Positions 24,481 through 33,505 are shown, counted from the stretch's first letter. The stretch: 64,000 bases of DNA from Gymnodinialimonas sp. 202GB13-11 (GCF_040932485.1 NZ_JBFRBH010000001.1:2831185-2895184); one strand, 5' to 3'. Translations and numbers: made by a program. The notes: generated from the letters alone by a model not told the origin.

Positions 24481-26139
24481 TTACACCCGTTCCATGTTGT
24501 AGTCGCCCCGGATGCCGGAGCCGTAGCGCTGTAAAGCGCCGTTTTCGCCAACCGCGTTGGGTCGGTTGAATATCCAGTTCTGCCATGCGGTCAGACGCCC
24601 GAAGATGCGGGTTTCCATCGTCTCCGGCCCGGCAAAACGCAAGTTTGCTTCCATCCCTGTCATCGCGTCGGGTGAGAAACTGGCGCGTTCTTCAAGGATG
24701 ATCCGGATCTCATCTTCCCAGTCGATGTCGTCCATAATCATGGTGACAAGGCCATGTTCTTCAGCCTCTTCCGCCTCCATCCCCTCACCGATCTGCTCTT
24801 GCAGGGCAACAACGGCCTCGGGCGTCGCCAAGAACCGCGTCTGCAGGCGCGTCAGATCATTGCCCATCGGGTAGGTGCCGAAATTGTCGGGCGTCAGCGT
24901 GATCGTGGCCATCGGGCGATTGTCGCCCTCGAACTCATCTTCCATCATGTAGGAGCGGTCGGCGGCCCAGATCAGCTCCGCCAGCAGCCCAGCGAAGCAG
25001 GAGCCATGTTCGACAAGCGTCACAAGGCTGCGCGAGGTCACGTCGAGCCGCTTGAGCGTACGCTTCCAGTAGTGGCGGATTTCATTGGCGAGCCAGTGAT
25101 CTGCATTGTCGCGCAACAGCGCTTCGTGGGCTGCCACGCCTTCCGGGTCGCCTTGCGTGCGCAGCGTCCACAGCCCGCATTCCATTTCGTTCAAACGCAG
25201 ATGCAGGATCGCGTCTTCGAATTCCCGCGCGAGGCGTAGCATGTAGCTCTGATCGCCCTGCGCCTGCAGGGCGTCCATACCGGCAGGCGCGTCCCCATCC
25301 GGGCCGCTCAGCGTGATCGTGGCTGTGCGCGCCGCGCGGTCCACCTCAACTTCGACCAGTGAATAGGAGAGCGATCCGTCATCGGCCACGGCTTTTGTAA
25401 GCGGACCAAGCTTGATGCCCGTCGCGTCTGGCTTGCCAGAGGCGGCAGCAAATTCAGCGGCACGTTCCGCCACAACCTCATCGAATTTCGAATTAGGCAC
25501 GGCTTCATCGACCAACCGCCAATCGACGGCGCGCTTGCCTTTCACACCCTCTTCGGTCGCGCAGAACACATCGGCCAAATCACGGCGCACCATGCGCTTG
25601 TCCGTCACGCGGGTCAGCCCGCCGGTGCCGGGCAGCACGGCGAGAAGCGGAACTTCAGGGAGAGAAACGGAGGAGGTCGCATCATCGACCAGCATCAGAT
25701 GATTGCAGGCCAGCGCAAGTTCGTAGCCTCCACCGGCGCAGGCGCCCTTAATGGCAGCGATATACTTCTGGCCCGACTCTGCTTCCGCAGCCTCGTAGCT
25801 GTTGCGCGTCTCGTTGGTGAATTTACAGAAGTTCACCTTGTGGGAATGCTCTGCCCCGCCGAGCATCCGAATATTCGCTCCGGCGCAGAAGACCTTGTCC
25901 TTGCCCGATTGCATGACGACGACCTTCACCTCGGGGTGCTCGAACCGCATCCGTTGGACGATGTCATTGAGCTCAATATCAACACCGAGGTCGTAGGAAT
26001 TCAACTTTAGCTCATAACCATCGAAGAGGCCGCCGTTTTCGTCCACATCCATGGTGAGCGTCGCAACTGGGCCGTCATAGTTCACGCGCCAGTGGCGGTA
26101 TTTGGACGGGTCGGTCTGGAAATCGATGACCTTGGACAT
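24481..26139 (-). CDS. boxC: 2,3-Epoxybenzoyl-CoA dihydrolase BoxC
   Basis: 552 residues, much longer than ordinary crotonases, as BoxC is. It opens the epoxide ring with two waters, releasing formate and giving 3,4-dehydroadipyl-CoA semialdehyde. The N-terminal crotonase core has FCAGANIRML and IKGACAGGGYELALACNH as oxyanion-hole elements. A second, diverged half follows. It is the first gene of the leftward box operon, with AGGAG 8 bases before the ATG. Confidence 0.95.
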   Translation of the reverse strand: MSKVIDFQTDPSKYRHWRVNYDGPVATLTMDVDENGGLFDGYELKLNSYDLGVDIELNDIVQRMRFEHPEVKVVVMQSGKDKVFCAGANIRMLGGAEHSHKVNFCKFTNETRNSYEAAEAESGQKYIAAIKGACAGGGYELALACNHLMLVDDATSSVSLPEVPLLAVLPGTGGLTRVTDKRMVRRDLADVFCATEEGVKGKRAVDWRLVDEAVPNSKFDEVVAERAAEFAAASGKPDATGIKLGPLTKAVADDGSLSYSLVEVEVDRAARTATITLSGPDGDAPAGMDALQAQGDQSYMLRLAREFEDAILHLRLNEMECGLWTLRTQGDPEGVAAHEALLRDNADHWLANEIRHYWKRTLKRLDVTSRSLVTLVEHGSCFAGLLAELIWAADRSYMMEDEFEGDNRPMATITLTPDNFGTYPMGNDLTRLQTRFLATPEAVVALQEQIGEGMEAEEAEEHGLVTMIMDDIDWEDEIRIILEERASFSPDAMTGMEANLRFAGPETMETRIFGRLTAWQNWIFNRPNAVGENGALQRYGSGIRGDYNMERV

Positions 26140-26160
26140 GAGAATCTCCTGTTGCGCAGA

Positions 26161-26260
26161 TGCAGGATAGCGCCGAGAGCGATCACTTCAAGCGCGATAG
26201 TGCATTACTTGAGTAGAATTTCTGCCCAAAATACGGATTTATGCATTTTTTTGCATAAAT
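26161..26260. promoter_or_regulatory. TGCA-rich box control region with a perfect 24-bp palindrome
   Basis: Four TGCA tetramers start at 26161, 26201, 26242 and 26252, spaced 40, 41 and 10 bases, about whole helical turns. The last two form a palindrome with arms ATTTATGCA and TGCATAAAT around six T. BzdR is known to bind TGCA direct repeats within longer palindromes, so this is a strong candidate for the BoxR operator of boxC. The palindrome could also serve as terminator for the operon arriving from the right. Confidence 0.6.
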
Positions 26261-27024
26261 TGACCGATGATTTCAAGCACCGCCTCTGACTGCTCCAGAT
26301 GCGGAACATGCTGACATGCATCCAGAACCATCGTTTGCGCCGTCGCAACCCGACGCGACACAACCTCTATCTGTGCCAGCGTGCCGTATTGGTCTTCTCG
26401 CCCCTGTATGGCCAACACCGGGCAGGTGACCCCGTCCAGCGCATGCTCCACGTTCCACTCCCGAAACTCCGGGTCCAGCCATGCATCGGCCCAACCCCGG
26501 AAGGTCGCCTCCGGATCACGGTGATATTTTGCCATCCGCGCAGCCATATCGGATGTTCGAAACGCCTCACCCGCCCGTGCGATTTCGGCCAACCCCATCT
26601 CTTCGGTGAAAAAATGCGGTGCCATCAGGACCGCTGCGAGGAGGGGCGGCGCCCCGAGGAGCGATTGGCGCCCCGCATAGATCGCCGCGATCGTCGCGCC
26701 GTCCGAATGACCCAACAGGATCGGTTGCGAGAGGCCGAAGGACGCCAGAACCTGTGGCAGAACTTCGACCGCCTCGCGTGTCATCCAATTCAGAGGGCGA
26801 GGCAGGTCATCGGGGTCGGATTGCCCATAGCCCGCCCGCGAATAGGCCAAGACTGGCAGACCTGTTGCCTCTTGCAGGCGCTGCGGAAAGTCCCGCCAAA
26901 GCGCGACACAACCGAGGCCCTCGTGCAGCAGAACAATCGCGCGCCCGTCGTCGGGCTCAGGCCCCCAGCAGCGGTACTCCAGCCGCTTGCACGAAACCTC
27001 GACAAACCCCGCGCCCCACATCAC
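26239..27024 (-). CDS. Alpha/beta hydrolase
   Basis: 261 residues. The nucleophile elbow GHSDGA gives the catalytic Ser, GREDQYG the Asp and CQHVPHLEQ the His, with HEGLG as the oxyanion HG motif. Its ATG overlaps the stop of the benzoate-CoA ligase gene by 4 bases, so it is the last gene of that operon. It could hydrolyse an ester or lactone side-product of aromatic catabolism; the substrate cannot be read from sequence. Its 3' end carries the palindrome of the box control region. Confidence 0.88.
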   Translation of the reverse strand: MMWGAGFVEVSCKRLEYRCWGPEPDDGRAIVLLHEGLGCVALWRDFPQRLQEATGLPVLAYSRAGYGQSDPDDLPRPLNWMTREAVEVLPQVLASFGLSQPILLGHSDGATIAAIYAGRQSLLGAPPLLAAVLMAPHFFTEEMGLAEIARAGEAFRTSDMAARMAKYHRDPEATFRGWADAWLDPEFREWNVEHALDGVTCPVLAIQGREDQYGTLAQIEVVSRRVATAQTMVLDACQHVPHLEQSEAVLEIIGQFMQKNA

Positions 27025-28532
27025 GCGCGCAGGCGGAACCGTTGGATCTTGCCCGTCGCCGTCTTTGGCAGGTCATCGACATACTCAACCCAGCGCGGGT
27101 ATTTCCACATGCCGATCTTGTCTTTCACGAAGTCCTTCAACGCCTCCGCCTCTGGCGCATTGGCCCCGTCTTTGAGCACAACGAACGCCGCTGGTTTGTC
27201 CAGCCCCGCCTCATCTGCACGGGCCACCACGGCAGCTTCCAATACGGACGGGTGGTCGATCAGAGCGCTCTCCACCTCGAACGGGCTGACCCAGATGCCC
27301 GAGACCTTGAACATGTCATCCGTGCGGCCACAGTAGACATAGCGACCTTCGTGGAATTCGTACTTGTCGCCCGTCCGCGTCCAGGCCCCCTCGAACGTCG
27401 CCTGCGATTTGCTGCGACGGTTCCAATAGCCCTCGGCGCTCGACGGGCCACGCACCAGCAACTCGCCCACTTCACCTTCCGGCACATCCTCGTCATGCTC
27501 ATCGACCAGACGCACCTCGTAACCAGGCACGGCCGTTCCGCTCGTCCCGTAGACACAATCGCCGGGGCGGTTGGACAGGAAGATATGCAACATCTCGGTG
27601 GACCCGACGCCGTCCACGATCTCGGTTCCCGTCAGGCGTTGCCAGCCCTCGCCCACTTCACGCGGCAAGGCCTCCCCTGCAGAAGTGCAGAGCCGCAACG
27701 CGTGCTCCGGCGCTTCAGGTGCCGCCTGCACCATCGCGGCGAACAGCGTTGGGACCGCGCATAGGATCGTTGGGCGCATCTCTTCCATGATTCCGTAGAC
27801 CGCATCCGGCGTTGGCCGCCCTCCAAACAGAACCGTTGTCGCGCCAACAGACATCGGGAAGGACATGCCGTTGCCCAAGCCATACGCGAAGAACAACTTG
27901 GCGACGGAGTAGACCGTGTCCTCTTCACGAATACCCAGAACCTGATCGCCAAACGTATCGCACGTCGCCTTCAGCGACCCATGCACATGGCGCACGCCCT
28001 TGGGCTGCCCCGTGGAGCCACTGGAATAGAGCCAGAAGGCCAGCTCATCTTCGTGAGCGTCGACCGTTTCAACTGGCTCTGCCCCGGCGATGAAATCGCG
28101 GTAGCTTTCGGTCATTTCGGGCGCATCGCCAATCACGAGGATGGCGCGCAGGAACTTGTTGTCGCGCGTGGCAGGTTCCACCACCTCCCACATCTCTTCC
28201 GACACGACGAGGATGGAGGCGCGACTGTCGGTTAGGATCGTCTCGTAGACATCCGCTGAAAGCAGCGTGTTCAGCGGCACCGGAATGGCACCGGCCTTCA
28301 GACTGCCCCAGAAGACCACCGGAAATTCGATCTGGTCGCGCACGATCATCGCGATCCGTTCCTCACGCCGCACGCCGTGACGGTAAAGCGCGCCTGCAAA
28401 CCGCGCAGTATGGTCGTTCAGCTCCGCATAACTCAGCGATCGCTTGCGCCCGTCGGCCTCGGCAAAGGCGGTCTTGTCGCCGCGCCCTTCGGCCACGTGG
28501 CGATCTACAAAATGGGTTGCTGCATTTGCCAT
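27021..28532 (-). CDS. Benzoate-CoA ligase
   Basis: 503 residues, ANL superfamily. ATP loop YSSGSTGQPKGV, A5 motif VGSTEMLHIF, A7 YVYCGRTDDMFKVSGIWVSPFEVE, and the catalytic Lys in KTATGKIQRFRLR at the C-terminus. The start THFVDRHVAEGRGDKTAF and overall length match benzoate and 4-hydroxybenzoate ligases (BclA, BadA, HbaA). It makes benzoyl-CoA, the BoxB substrate, from benzoate. The gene lies 13 bases after the thiolase gene and not in the boxC operon, so ligase expression goes with the side-chain genes. Confidence 0.9.
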   Translation of the reverse strand: MANAATHFVDRHVAEGRGDKTAFAEADGRKRSLSYAELNDHTARFAGALYRHGVRREERIAMIVRDQIEFPVVFWGSLKAGAIPVPLNTLLSADVYETILTDSRASILVVSEEMWEVVEPATRDNKFLRAILVIGDAPEMTESYRDFIAGAEPVETVDAHEDELAFWLYSSGSTGQPKGVRHVHGSLKATCDTFGDQVLGIREEDTVYSVAKLFFAYGLGNGMSFPMSVGATTVLFGGRPTPDAVYGIMEEMRPTILCAVPTLFAAMVQAAPEAPEHALRLCTSAGEALPREVGEGWQRLTGTEIVDGVGSTEMLHIFLSNRPGDCVYGTSGTAVPGYEVRLVDEHDEDVPEGEVGELLVRGPSSAEGYWNRRSKSQATFEGAWTRTGDKYEFHEGRYVYCGRTDDMFKVSGIWVSPFEVESALIDHPSVLEAAVVARADEAGLDKPAAFVVLKDGANAPEAEALKDFVKDKIGMWKYPRWVEYVDDLPKTATGKIQRFRLRA

Positions 28533-28545
28533 TCTGTCTCTCCCT

Positions 28546-29733
28546 TCACCTCACGCGCAGGATCACGGCCATGGCCGAGTCCCCCGCGGCACAGCCCTGA
28601 AACAAGCCTGTTCCTCCGCCGCGGAGCGTAAGTTCTTCTATAAGTTCAATCATCGCCCGCAGGCCCGTTGGCCCCTGAGGATGCCCCCAGATCAGTGAGC
28701 TGCCGAAGTTGTTCATATCGCGCCAGTCGATCCCAAAGGCGCGCGCAAAGGCGATGTCGTTCACCGCAAACGGATTGTGCGATTTGATCGCATCCACCTG
28801 ATTGATCAGCAGCCGGGCGCGATCCAGCGCCGCGACACTGGCCTTGATCGGCGCAGCAGGCATAAAACCCTTTTCCTCTCGCGCTTGGGCAATGGCCAAG
28901 ATCTCGACAATCGGGTGATCCACCCCGCCAATCTCCCGCGCGCGTCCTTCATCCCCCACCACAACCATCCCCGCATTGCCGTCCGCCGGATGGGTCTGGC
29001 TCGCGAAAGTGATAGTGCCATCCTTCATCACCGGGCGCAGGCGGGCGATCTTTTCGGCGTCGGCAGGCTCAACGCCCTCATCCGTGTCCAACCGTCCGAC
29101 CGATTTACGGAACCGAGCATCGGGCACATCCAGCACCGGCATATAGCGTCGCTGGAACGCGCAATCATCAGCCAACGCATCGTCATACTGAGCGCGCCGA
29201 TGCAGGGTAAGATCGTGCTGTTCTTCCGTCGTGATACCTTCGCGCGCGGCGACATTCTCGCCCGTCTGGATCATCGCGTTGCAGGCCCAAGGGTCGTGGC
29301 CGAAATTGTCCATCACCACGTCTTCCGACGCCCCCGTTCCACCCGGCCCACCCGGCGCGGGGAAATAGACGTGCGGCCCGTTCGACGTGCGATCCCCTGA
29401 CACGATCAACGCCTGCTGCGCGCCTTGAAGTGTTTCCCCCACCGCTGTCGCCAAAAGCCGCGCCCCTGTCGCGCAGGCTTGGGAAACCATCGGAGCGGCA
29501 AGCCCCTCCGCCCCCATCATCGCCGTAAACCATGGCCCGCCGAAAAAGCTGCCCTTCTGGATCACGGTCTGCCCGAAGGCCGCGAAATCGAAGCTGCCCG
29601 CGGGCAGGTCCATCCGCGTGATCTGGGCCTTGGCAACATGTGCTGCGAATTCGACAGAGTTCAGATGCGCAAGGCTGCCCTGCCAGCGGGCGAAGGGTGT
29701 GGACCAATAGGCGCCGTAGGGGATGTAGGCCAT
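28546..29733 (-). CDS. Thiolase-fold acetyl-CoA acyltransferase, probable aroylacetyl-CoA thiolase
   Basis: 395 residues. The nucleophilic Cys is in SQACATGARLLATAV; the second active site reads NFGSSLIWGHPQGPTGLR, keeping the GHP-x-G-x-T-G histidine loop but with SSLIW where degradative thiolases have GGAIA. A third Cys is in GCAAGDSAMAV near the end. The divergence suits a non-standard acyl group. Between the feruloyl-CoA-synthase-like ligase (1-base overlap, TGATG) and benzoate-CoA ligase, it is best explained as the thiolase that splits an aroylacetyl-CoA to aroyl-CoA and acetyl-CoA. Confidence 0.85.
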   Translation of the reverse strand: MAYIPYGAYWSTPFARWQGSLAHLNSVEFAAHVAKAQITRMDLPAGSFDFAAFGQTVIQKGSFFGGPWFTAMMGAEGLAAPMVSQACATGARLLATAVGETLQGAQQALIVSGDRTSNGPHVYFPAPGGPGGTGASEDVVMDNFGHDPWACNAMIQTGENVAAREGITTEEQHDLTLHRRAQYDDALADDCAFQRRYMPVLDVPDARFRKSVGRLDTDEGVEPADAEKIARLRPVMKDGTITFASQTHPADGNAGMVVVGDEGRAREIGGVDHPIVEILAIAQAREEKGFMPAAPIKASVAALDRARLLINQVDAIKSHNPFAVNDIAFARAFGIDWRDMNNFGSSLIWGHPQGPTGLRAMIELIEELTLRGGGTGLFQGCAAGDSAMAVILRVR

Positions 29734-31487
29734 CAGGCACCTCCGATCGTGATGGTGGCGGGGTCGGTATCGTCATAAAGCCGGTCGATCAGCGCGGCCC
29801 GCCGGGCCCTGATCCGCGCGAAGTTCAGATTGCCCTTGGCCGTGATCTCGCCCTCCGCAATCGAAGGTGGTTCTGAAAGGATCAGCGCGCGCGTGATTGT
29901 CTGGGCGGAGCCGCCGGTGAAGCCCGAAAGCTTTGCGCGGATCGGGAGGGCGTCGGCAATCAACGCGCCACCGTCTTCCTCGGATGCATCCCGCATCGCT
30001 TGCGCCGGGACGATCAGCAGGCCCACTTCGTCGCGCTCCTCACCCGTCACGATCACATCCTGCGCGATGCCCTTCAGCGCGCCCAAAACCTCCAACCGCA
30101 GGGCCGCCGCGCGCACCCAAATGCCGGTGCTGAGTTTGAAGTCTTCGGAGATACGTCCATCAAAGGCGAGGCCCTGGTTCGCGTCGCCCTCGTCCAGAAA
30201 TCGCATCGCATCGCCCGTGATGAAAAAGCCCTCATCATCGAGCGCCTCCGCCGTTTTCTCCGGCGCGCCCAGATAGCCGGTGAAGATCGACGGGCCTTTC
30301 ACGCGCACTTCCGACCGGTCATCTGCGGGCACCAGTTTCACATCGACGCCGGGTAATGGCACGCCCACGACGCCGGACCGCTCAGTCGGTTCATGTTGCA
30401 ACAGCGCCGCCGGGGCGGTTTCGGTCAGGCCCCAGCTTGAGGTGAAGAAGGGCTGTTTGCCCGCCTGTTCCGCCATGGCCCAAAGGTCGGCCCAGACATC
30501 CTGCGGCAAGGACGCGCCCGCATAGAACAGCATGTCGAGGTCTTCGAAAAACGCCCGCGCAAAGCCTGGATCGTCTCGCATCGCGTCGCGCAGGGCGGCG
30601 AAGCCCACCGGCACATTGAAGCTGATCGTTCCCTGCTTGATGCGGTTGTTCTCAATGGTCTTGCCGATCAGCGAAGGGATCGGCTTGCCGCCGTCGATGT
30701 AGAGGCTACCGCCATTGGCGAGCACAAGATTGAAGTTGTGCGACCCGCCAAAGACATGGTTCCACGGCAGCCAATCGACCAGCACCGGCGGGCGTTCGCG
30801 CAGAAAGGGCAGGCAGGCCGCGATCTGTGCCTGATTGGTCGTCAGCATCCGGTGCGTGGTCAGCACGCCTTTCGGGGCGGAGGTGCTGCCCGACGTCATC
30901 AGGATCTTTGCCACCGTATCGGGCGTGACGCCTGCGTTCACTGCGCCGCCGGCTTTCGCCAGATCGTCCAGCGTCAGGCCCGGCCCATGCGCCATAATCG
31001 GGCGGGCATCGCGGAAGACGTCGCGCTCAAACACCTCGGCCAGCACAAAGCCGTCCTCTGCAAAGACAGCCGAAGGCTGGATGAGGGTTGCGATCTCGTC
31101 CAACCGCGCGCGTGCTGCCGGGATCATCGCATATTGTTCCGCCACCGGGCAGAACGGCACGCCCGCATATTGCGCCGCGAGCGACAAAAGGCCATGAGCC
31201 ACCGAATTGCCGGTCAGGATCATCAGCGGGCGGTCCGGACCCATCCCAAGATCGAGCAACCCTGCAGCTATCGACCGCGCCTGCTCACGCGCCTCTGCAT
31301 AGCTGACTTCGTGCCAGCCATCCCCGCTGCGTTCCGCAAGGAGAACCGCATCTGGCGTGGTCTCGGCCCAATGGTCCAGCCAATCCGTCGTCCGCGTGGC
31401 AGCCTCACCCAAAGGCTCCCTTGCCCGCAGCAAAATCGCTCCATCCGGGCGGTCTTCGCGGATCACATCATGGGGTTTGAACGCCAC
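29733..31487 (-). CDS. fcs: Feruloyl-CoA synthase-like aryl-propenoate CoA ligase
   Basis: 584 residues from the GTG preceded by a strong GGGGAGGT; an ATG 48 bases upstream has no such site and gives an odd basic extension. ANL ligase with MTSGSTSAPKGVLTTHRML as ATP loop and SSWGLTETAPA as A5. WLPWNHVFGGSHNFN and the overall length match feruloyl-CoA synthases of ferulate catabolism. It activates ferulate, coumarate or cinnamate to the CoA ester. It overlaps the marR gene by 20 bases and the thiolase by 1. Specificity within the hydroxycinnamates is not settled. Confidence 0.87.
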   Translation of the reverse strand: MAFKPHDVIREDRPDGAILLRAREPLGEAATRTTDWLDHWAETTPDAVLLAERSGDGWHEVSYAEAREQARSIAAGLLDLGMGPDRPLMILTGNSVAHGLLSLAAQYAGVPFCPVAEQYAMIPAARARLDEIATLIQPSAVFAEDGFVLAEVFERDVFRDARPIMAHGPGLTLDDLAKAGGAVNAGVTPDTVAKILMTSGSTSAPKGVLTTHRMLTTNQAQIAACLPFLRERPPVLVDWLPWNHVFGGSHNFNLVLANGGSLYIDGGKPIPSLIGKTIENNRIKQGTISFNVPVGFAALRDAMRDDPGFARAFFEDLDMLFYAGASLPQDVWADLWAMAEQAGKQPFFTSSWGLTETAPAALLQHEPTERSGVVGVPLPGVDVKLVPADDRSEVRVKGPSIFTGYLGAPEKTAEALDDEGFFITGDAMRFLDEGDANQGLAFDGRISEDFKLSTGIWVRAAALRLEVLGALKGIAQDVIVTGEERDEVGLLIVPAQAMRDASEEDGGALIADALPIRAKLSGFTGGSAQTITRALILSEPPSIAEGEITAKGNLNFARIRARRAALIDRLYDDTDPATITIGGA

Positions 31488-31941
31488 GCCGCACCTCCCC
31501 TTCTTCCGCCCCCGGTCCCGCCGCCTCCACAGCATTCAACCCATCGATCAGCGCCCAAACCGCTGCCTCATCCAACTGCGCCGTCAGCTTGCCATCGAAC
31601 ACCTGCAACGCCCCCCGCGCCTCGGTGTAGTGGGCCCTCCCGGCCAAAGTCGGATGCAGCTCATAGGCCCGACGGTCCCCTTCAACCCGCCGCCGCGTGA
31701 TCCATCCGGCCTTCTCCAAACCGTCGATGATCTGCACCAGATTGGGCCGCTCGATCGCCAAGACCTCCGACACATCCGCCTGCCGCAGCCCCGGCGTTTC
31801 GACCACAACCGAAAGCACGGAATAAGACGCCCGGCGCAGCCCGAACGGTTTCAACACCCGGTTCACCGCCCCCATCACAGCACTCGATGCGCGCTGGATG
31901 TTGTAGCCGACAAGGCGGCGGAGGTCGGCGTCACGGGTCAT
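31468..31941 (-). CDS. MarR-family regulator inside the side-chain operon
   Basis: 157 residues, winged helix fold with recognition region RQADVSEVLAIERPNLVQII and the wing RRRVEGDRRAYELHPT. Repressors of this family (CouR, FerC, HcaR type) sense hydroxycinnamoyl-CoA esters and control ferulate genes. It overlaps the crotonase gene by 4 bases and the ligase gene by 20. Likely an autoregulator of the operon, responding to the CoA ester made by its downstream neighbour. Confidence 0.88.
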   Translation of the reverse strand: MTRDADLRRLVGYNIQRASSAVMGAVNRVLKPFGLRRASYSVLSVVVETPGLRQADVSEVLAIERPNLVQIIDGLEKAGWITRRRVEGDRRAYELHPTLAGRAHYTEARGALQVFDGKLTAQLDEAAVWALIDGLNAVEAAGPGAEEGEVRRGVQTP

Positions 31942-32690
31942 TGGAAATTCGGCGCCCGTTTTTCAAGGAAGGCGCGAAACCCCTCCTCCGCGTCCGGTGA
32001 AGTCTGGGCCAGTGCGGTGCAAAGCGCCTCGGTAAAGAATCCCTCCTCCGGAGCCATGGCGTTAATCCGGGCAACACCATGGATCGCAAAGTAATTCGAC
32101 AGTCGCGCGTTGGACGCGATCTGTTCCGCCAGCTCCCGCGCCGTGTCCATCGGGTCGTCCGCAACGTAGTGACAAAGCCCCAGCAATGCGCCCTCTTCCG
32201 CGCCATAGGTCCGGCCCGTCAGCATCATTTCGGTCAGCCGATCCGGCCCGATGATCCGCCCCACACGCACCGTCGCGCCGCCACCTACAAAGAACCCGCG
32301 CTTGCCCTCGGGCAGTTGGAATTTCACATCCGGCGCAGCCACGCGCACATGGCAAGCCGAGGCCACTTCCAGCCCGCCGCCGATCACCGCACCGCGCATG
32401 GCCGTCACCATCGGCAGGCCACCGAATTGCACCTTATCAAGATAATCGTGCCACATCCGCGAATGCGCCATGGCCTCATCCGTTGAGCGCTCCACCTGCT
32501 CCGCCAGATCCAGCCCCGCGCAGAAATGGTCGCCCTCTCCGGTCAGGATCGCCACGCGCACGCCATCGGGCGGGTTGGCGCAGAAGCCCGCGAGTTCCGC
32601 AATCAGCGCGTCGTTCATCGCATTGCGCTTCTCGGGGCGGTTCAGCGTCAGCGTGGCGACAGGGCCGTCTATGTCGATCAGCAGGCTCAC
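31938..32690 (-). CDS. Enoyl-CoA hydratase/isomerase (crotonase family)
   Basis: 250 residues. Oxyanion-hole elements are HFCAGLDLAEQ and MRGAVIGGGLEVASAC. Position 130 shows LPEGKRGFFVGGG, where hydratases have a catalytic Glu in PE. It lacks the signature of feruloyl-CoA hydratase-lyase (Ech), so here it more likely hydrates cinnamoyl-type CoA without cleaving it, the next step being oxidation by the SDR. It overlaps the SDR and marR genes by 4 bases each. It could alternatively fill the missing PaaG or PaaF role. Confidence 0.87.
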   Translation of the reverse strand: MSLLIDIDGPVATLTLNRPEKRNAMNDALIAELAGFCANPPDGVRVAILTGEGDHFCAGLDLAEQVERSTDEAMAHSRMWHDYLDKVQFGGLPMVTAMRGAVIGGGLEVASACHVRVAAPDVKFQLPEGKRGFFVGGGATVRVGRIIGPDRLTEMMLTGRTYGAEEGALLGLCHYVADDPMDTARELAEQIASNARLSNYFAIHGVARINAMAPEEGFFTEALCTALAQTSPDAEEGFRAFLEKRAPNFQ

Positions 32691-33451
32691 CGGGGGGGCA
32701 ACCGTGTGGCGCCGTCCAGGCGGATCACTTCGCCGTTCAGATACGGATTCTGCACAATGTCAGCGACAAGCTGGCCAAACTCGGAGGGATCCCCGAGGCG
32801 ATGCGGAAACGGCACGTTGGCGACAATCGCCTGCGTCGTCTCTTCCGGCAGGCTCTCCATCATCGGCGTGTTGAATAGGCCTGGCGCAATCGCATTCACG
32901 CGGATGCCGGGCTTGGCCAATTCGCGCGCCAGTGGCAGGCACATCGACGCAATCGCGCCCTTGGAGGCCGCGTAGGCCGATTGCCCCACCTGCCCGTCCT
33001 GATAGGCGGCAGACGCCGTATTGATCACCACCCCGCGTTCGCCTGTTTCCAAAGGCGGCAGATCCATCATCGCCTGAACCGCGTAGGTCATCACGTTGTA
33101 GGTGCCGATCAGGTTCACCTCGATCACGCGCCGGAACAGGTCGAGCGACGTCTTCCCCTCACGCCCCACGATCCGGGCCGCATGGCCAATGCCCGCACAA
33201 TTCACGCAGATCCGCGCCGCCTGCCCGAACCGAGCCATGGTCGATGTCACCGCGGTCGCTGCGTGTTCCGCATCTGTGACGTCGCATTGCTGGGAATATC
33301 CGCCGATCTCGGCAGCTACGTCACGCGCCCTGTCGCCATCCATATCCAGAACGGCCACGTCCGCGCCTCGGTCCGCAAGGTAGCGCGCCGTGGCCTCCCC
33401 CAGCCCACTTGCACCACCCGTGACGATGGCCACTTGTCCGTCGAGTTGCAT
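32687..33451 (-). CDS. SDR 3-hydroxyacyl-CoA dehydrogenase
   Basis: 254 residues. NAD loop TGGASGLGEAT, NCAG motif, catalytic Ser in NTASAAY and YAASK. It resembles type II 3-hydroxyacyl-CoA dehydrogenase (HSD17B10), including the ending NPYLNGEVIRLDGATRLPPR. It is the first gene of a seven-gene leftward operon and would oxidise the 3-hydroxy-3-arylpropionyl-CoA to the 3-keto ester for the thiolase. A near-palindromic 21-bp element sits 34 bases before its start. Confidence 0.88.
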   Translation of the reverse strand: MQLDGQVAIVTGGASGLGEATARYLADRGADVAVLDMDGDRARDVAAEIGGYSQQCDVTDAEHAATAVTSTMARFGQAARICVNCAGIGHAARIVGREGKTSLDLFRRVIEVNLIGTYNVMTYAVQAMMDLPPLETGERGVVINTASAAYQDGQVGQSAYAASKGAIASMCLPLARELAKPGIRVNAIAPGLFNTPMMESLPEETTQAIVANVPFPHRLGDPSEFGQLVADIVQNPYLNGEVIRLDGATRLPPR

Positions 33452-33484
33452 CCGGCCTCCCTTCCTTCAGCATCCGATTCCCGG

Positions 33485-33505
33485 ATAGTTATATCATATA
33501 ATCAT
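33485..33505. promoter_or_regulatory. MarR-type operator before the side-chain operon
   Basis: A 21-bp imperfect palindrome (16 of 21 positions symmetric) with core TTATATCATATAA and the outer half ATAG. It resembles the element at 36865-36885. It lies between the dctM stop and the SDR start, where the operon promoter should be. Confidence 0.5.

Noticed and set aside
31938..32690. Crotonase considered as feruloyl-CoA hydratase-lyase (Ech)
   Set aside because: No aldehyde (vanillin) dehydrogenase is present and the operon has SDR and thiolase instead, which fit beta-oxidation.
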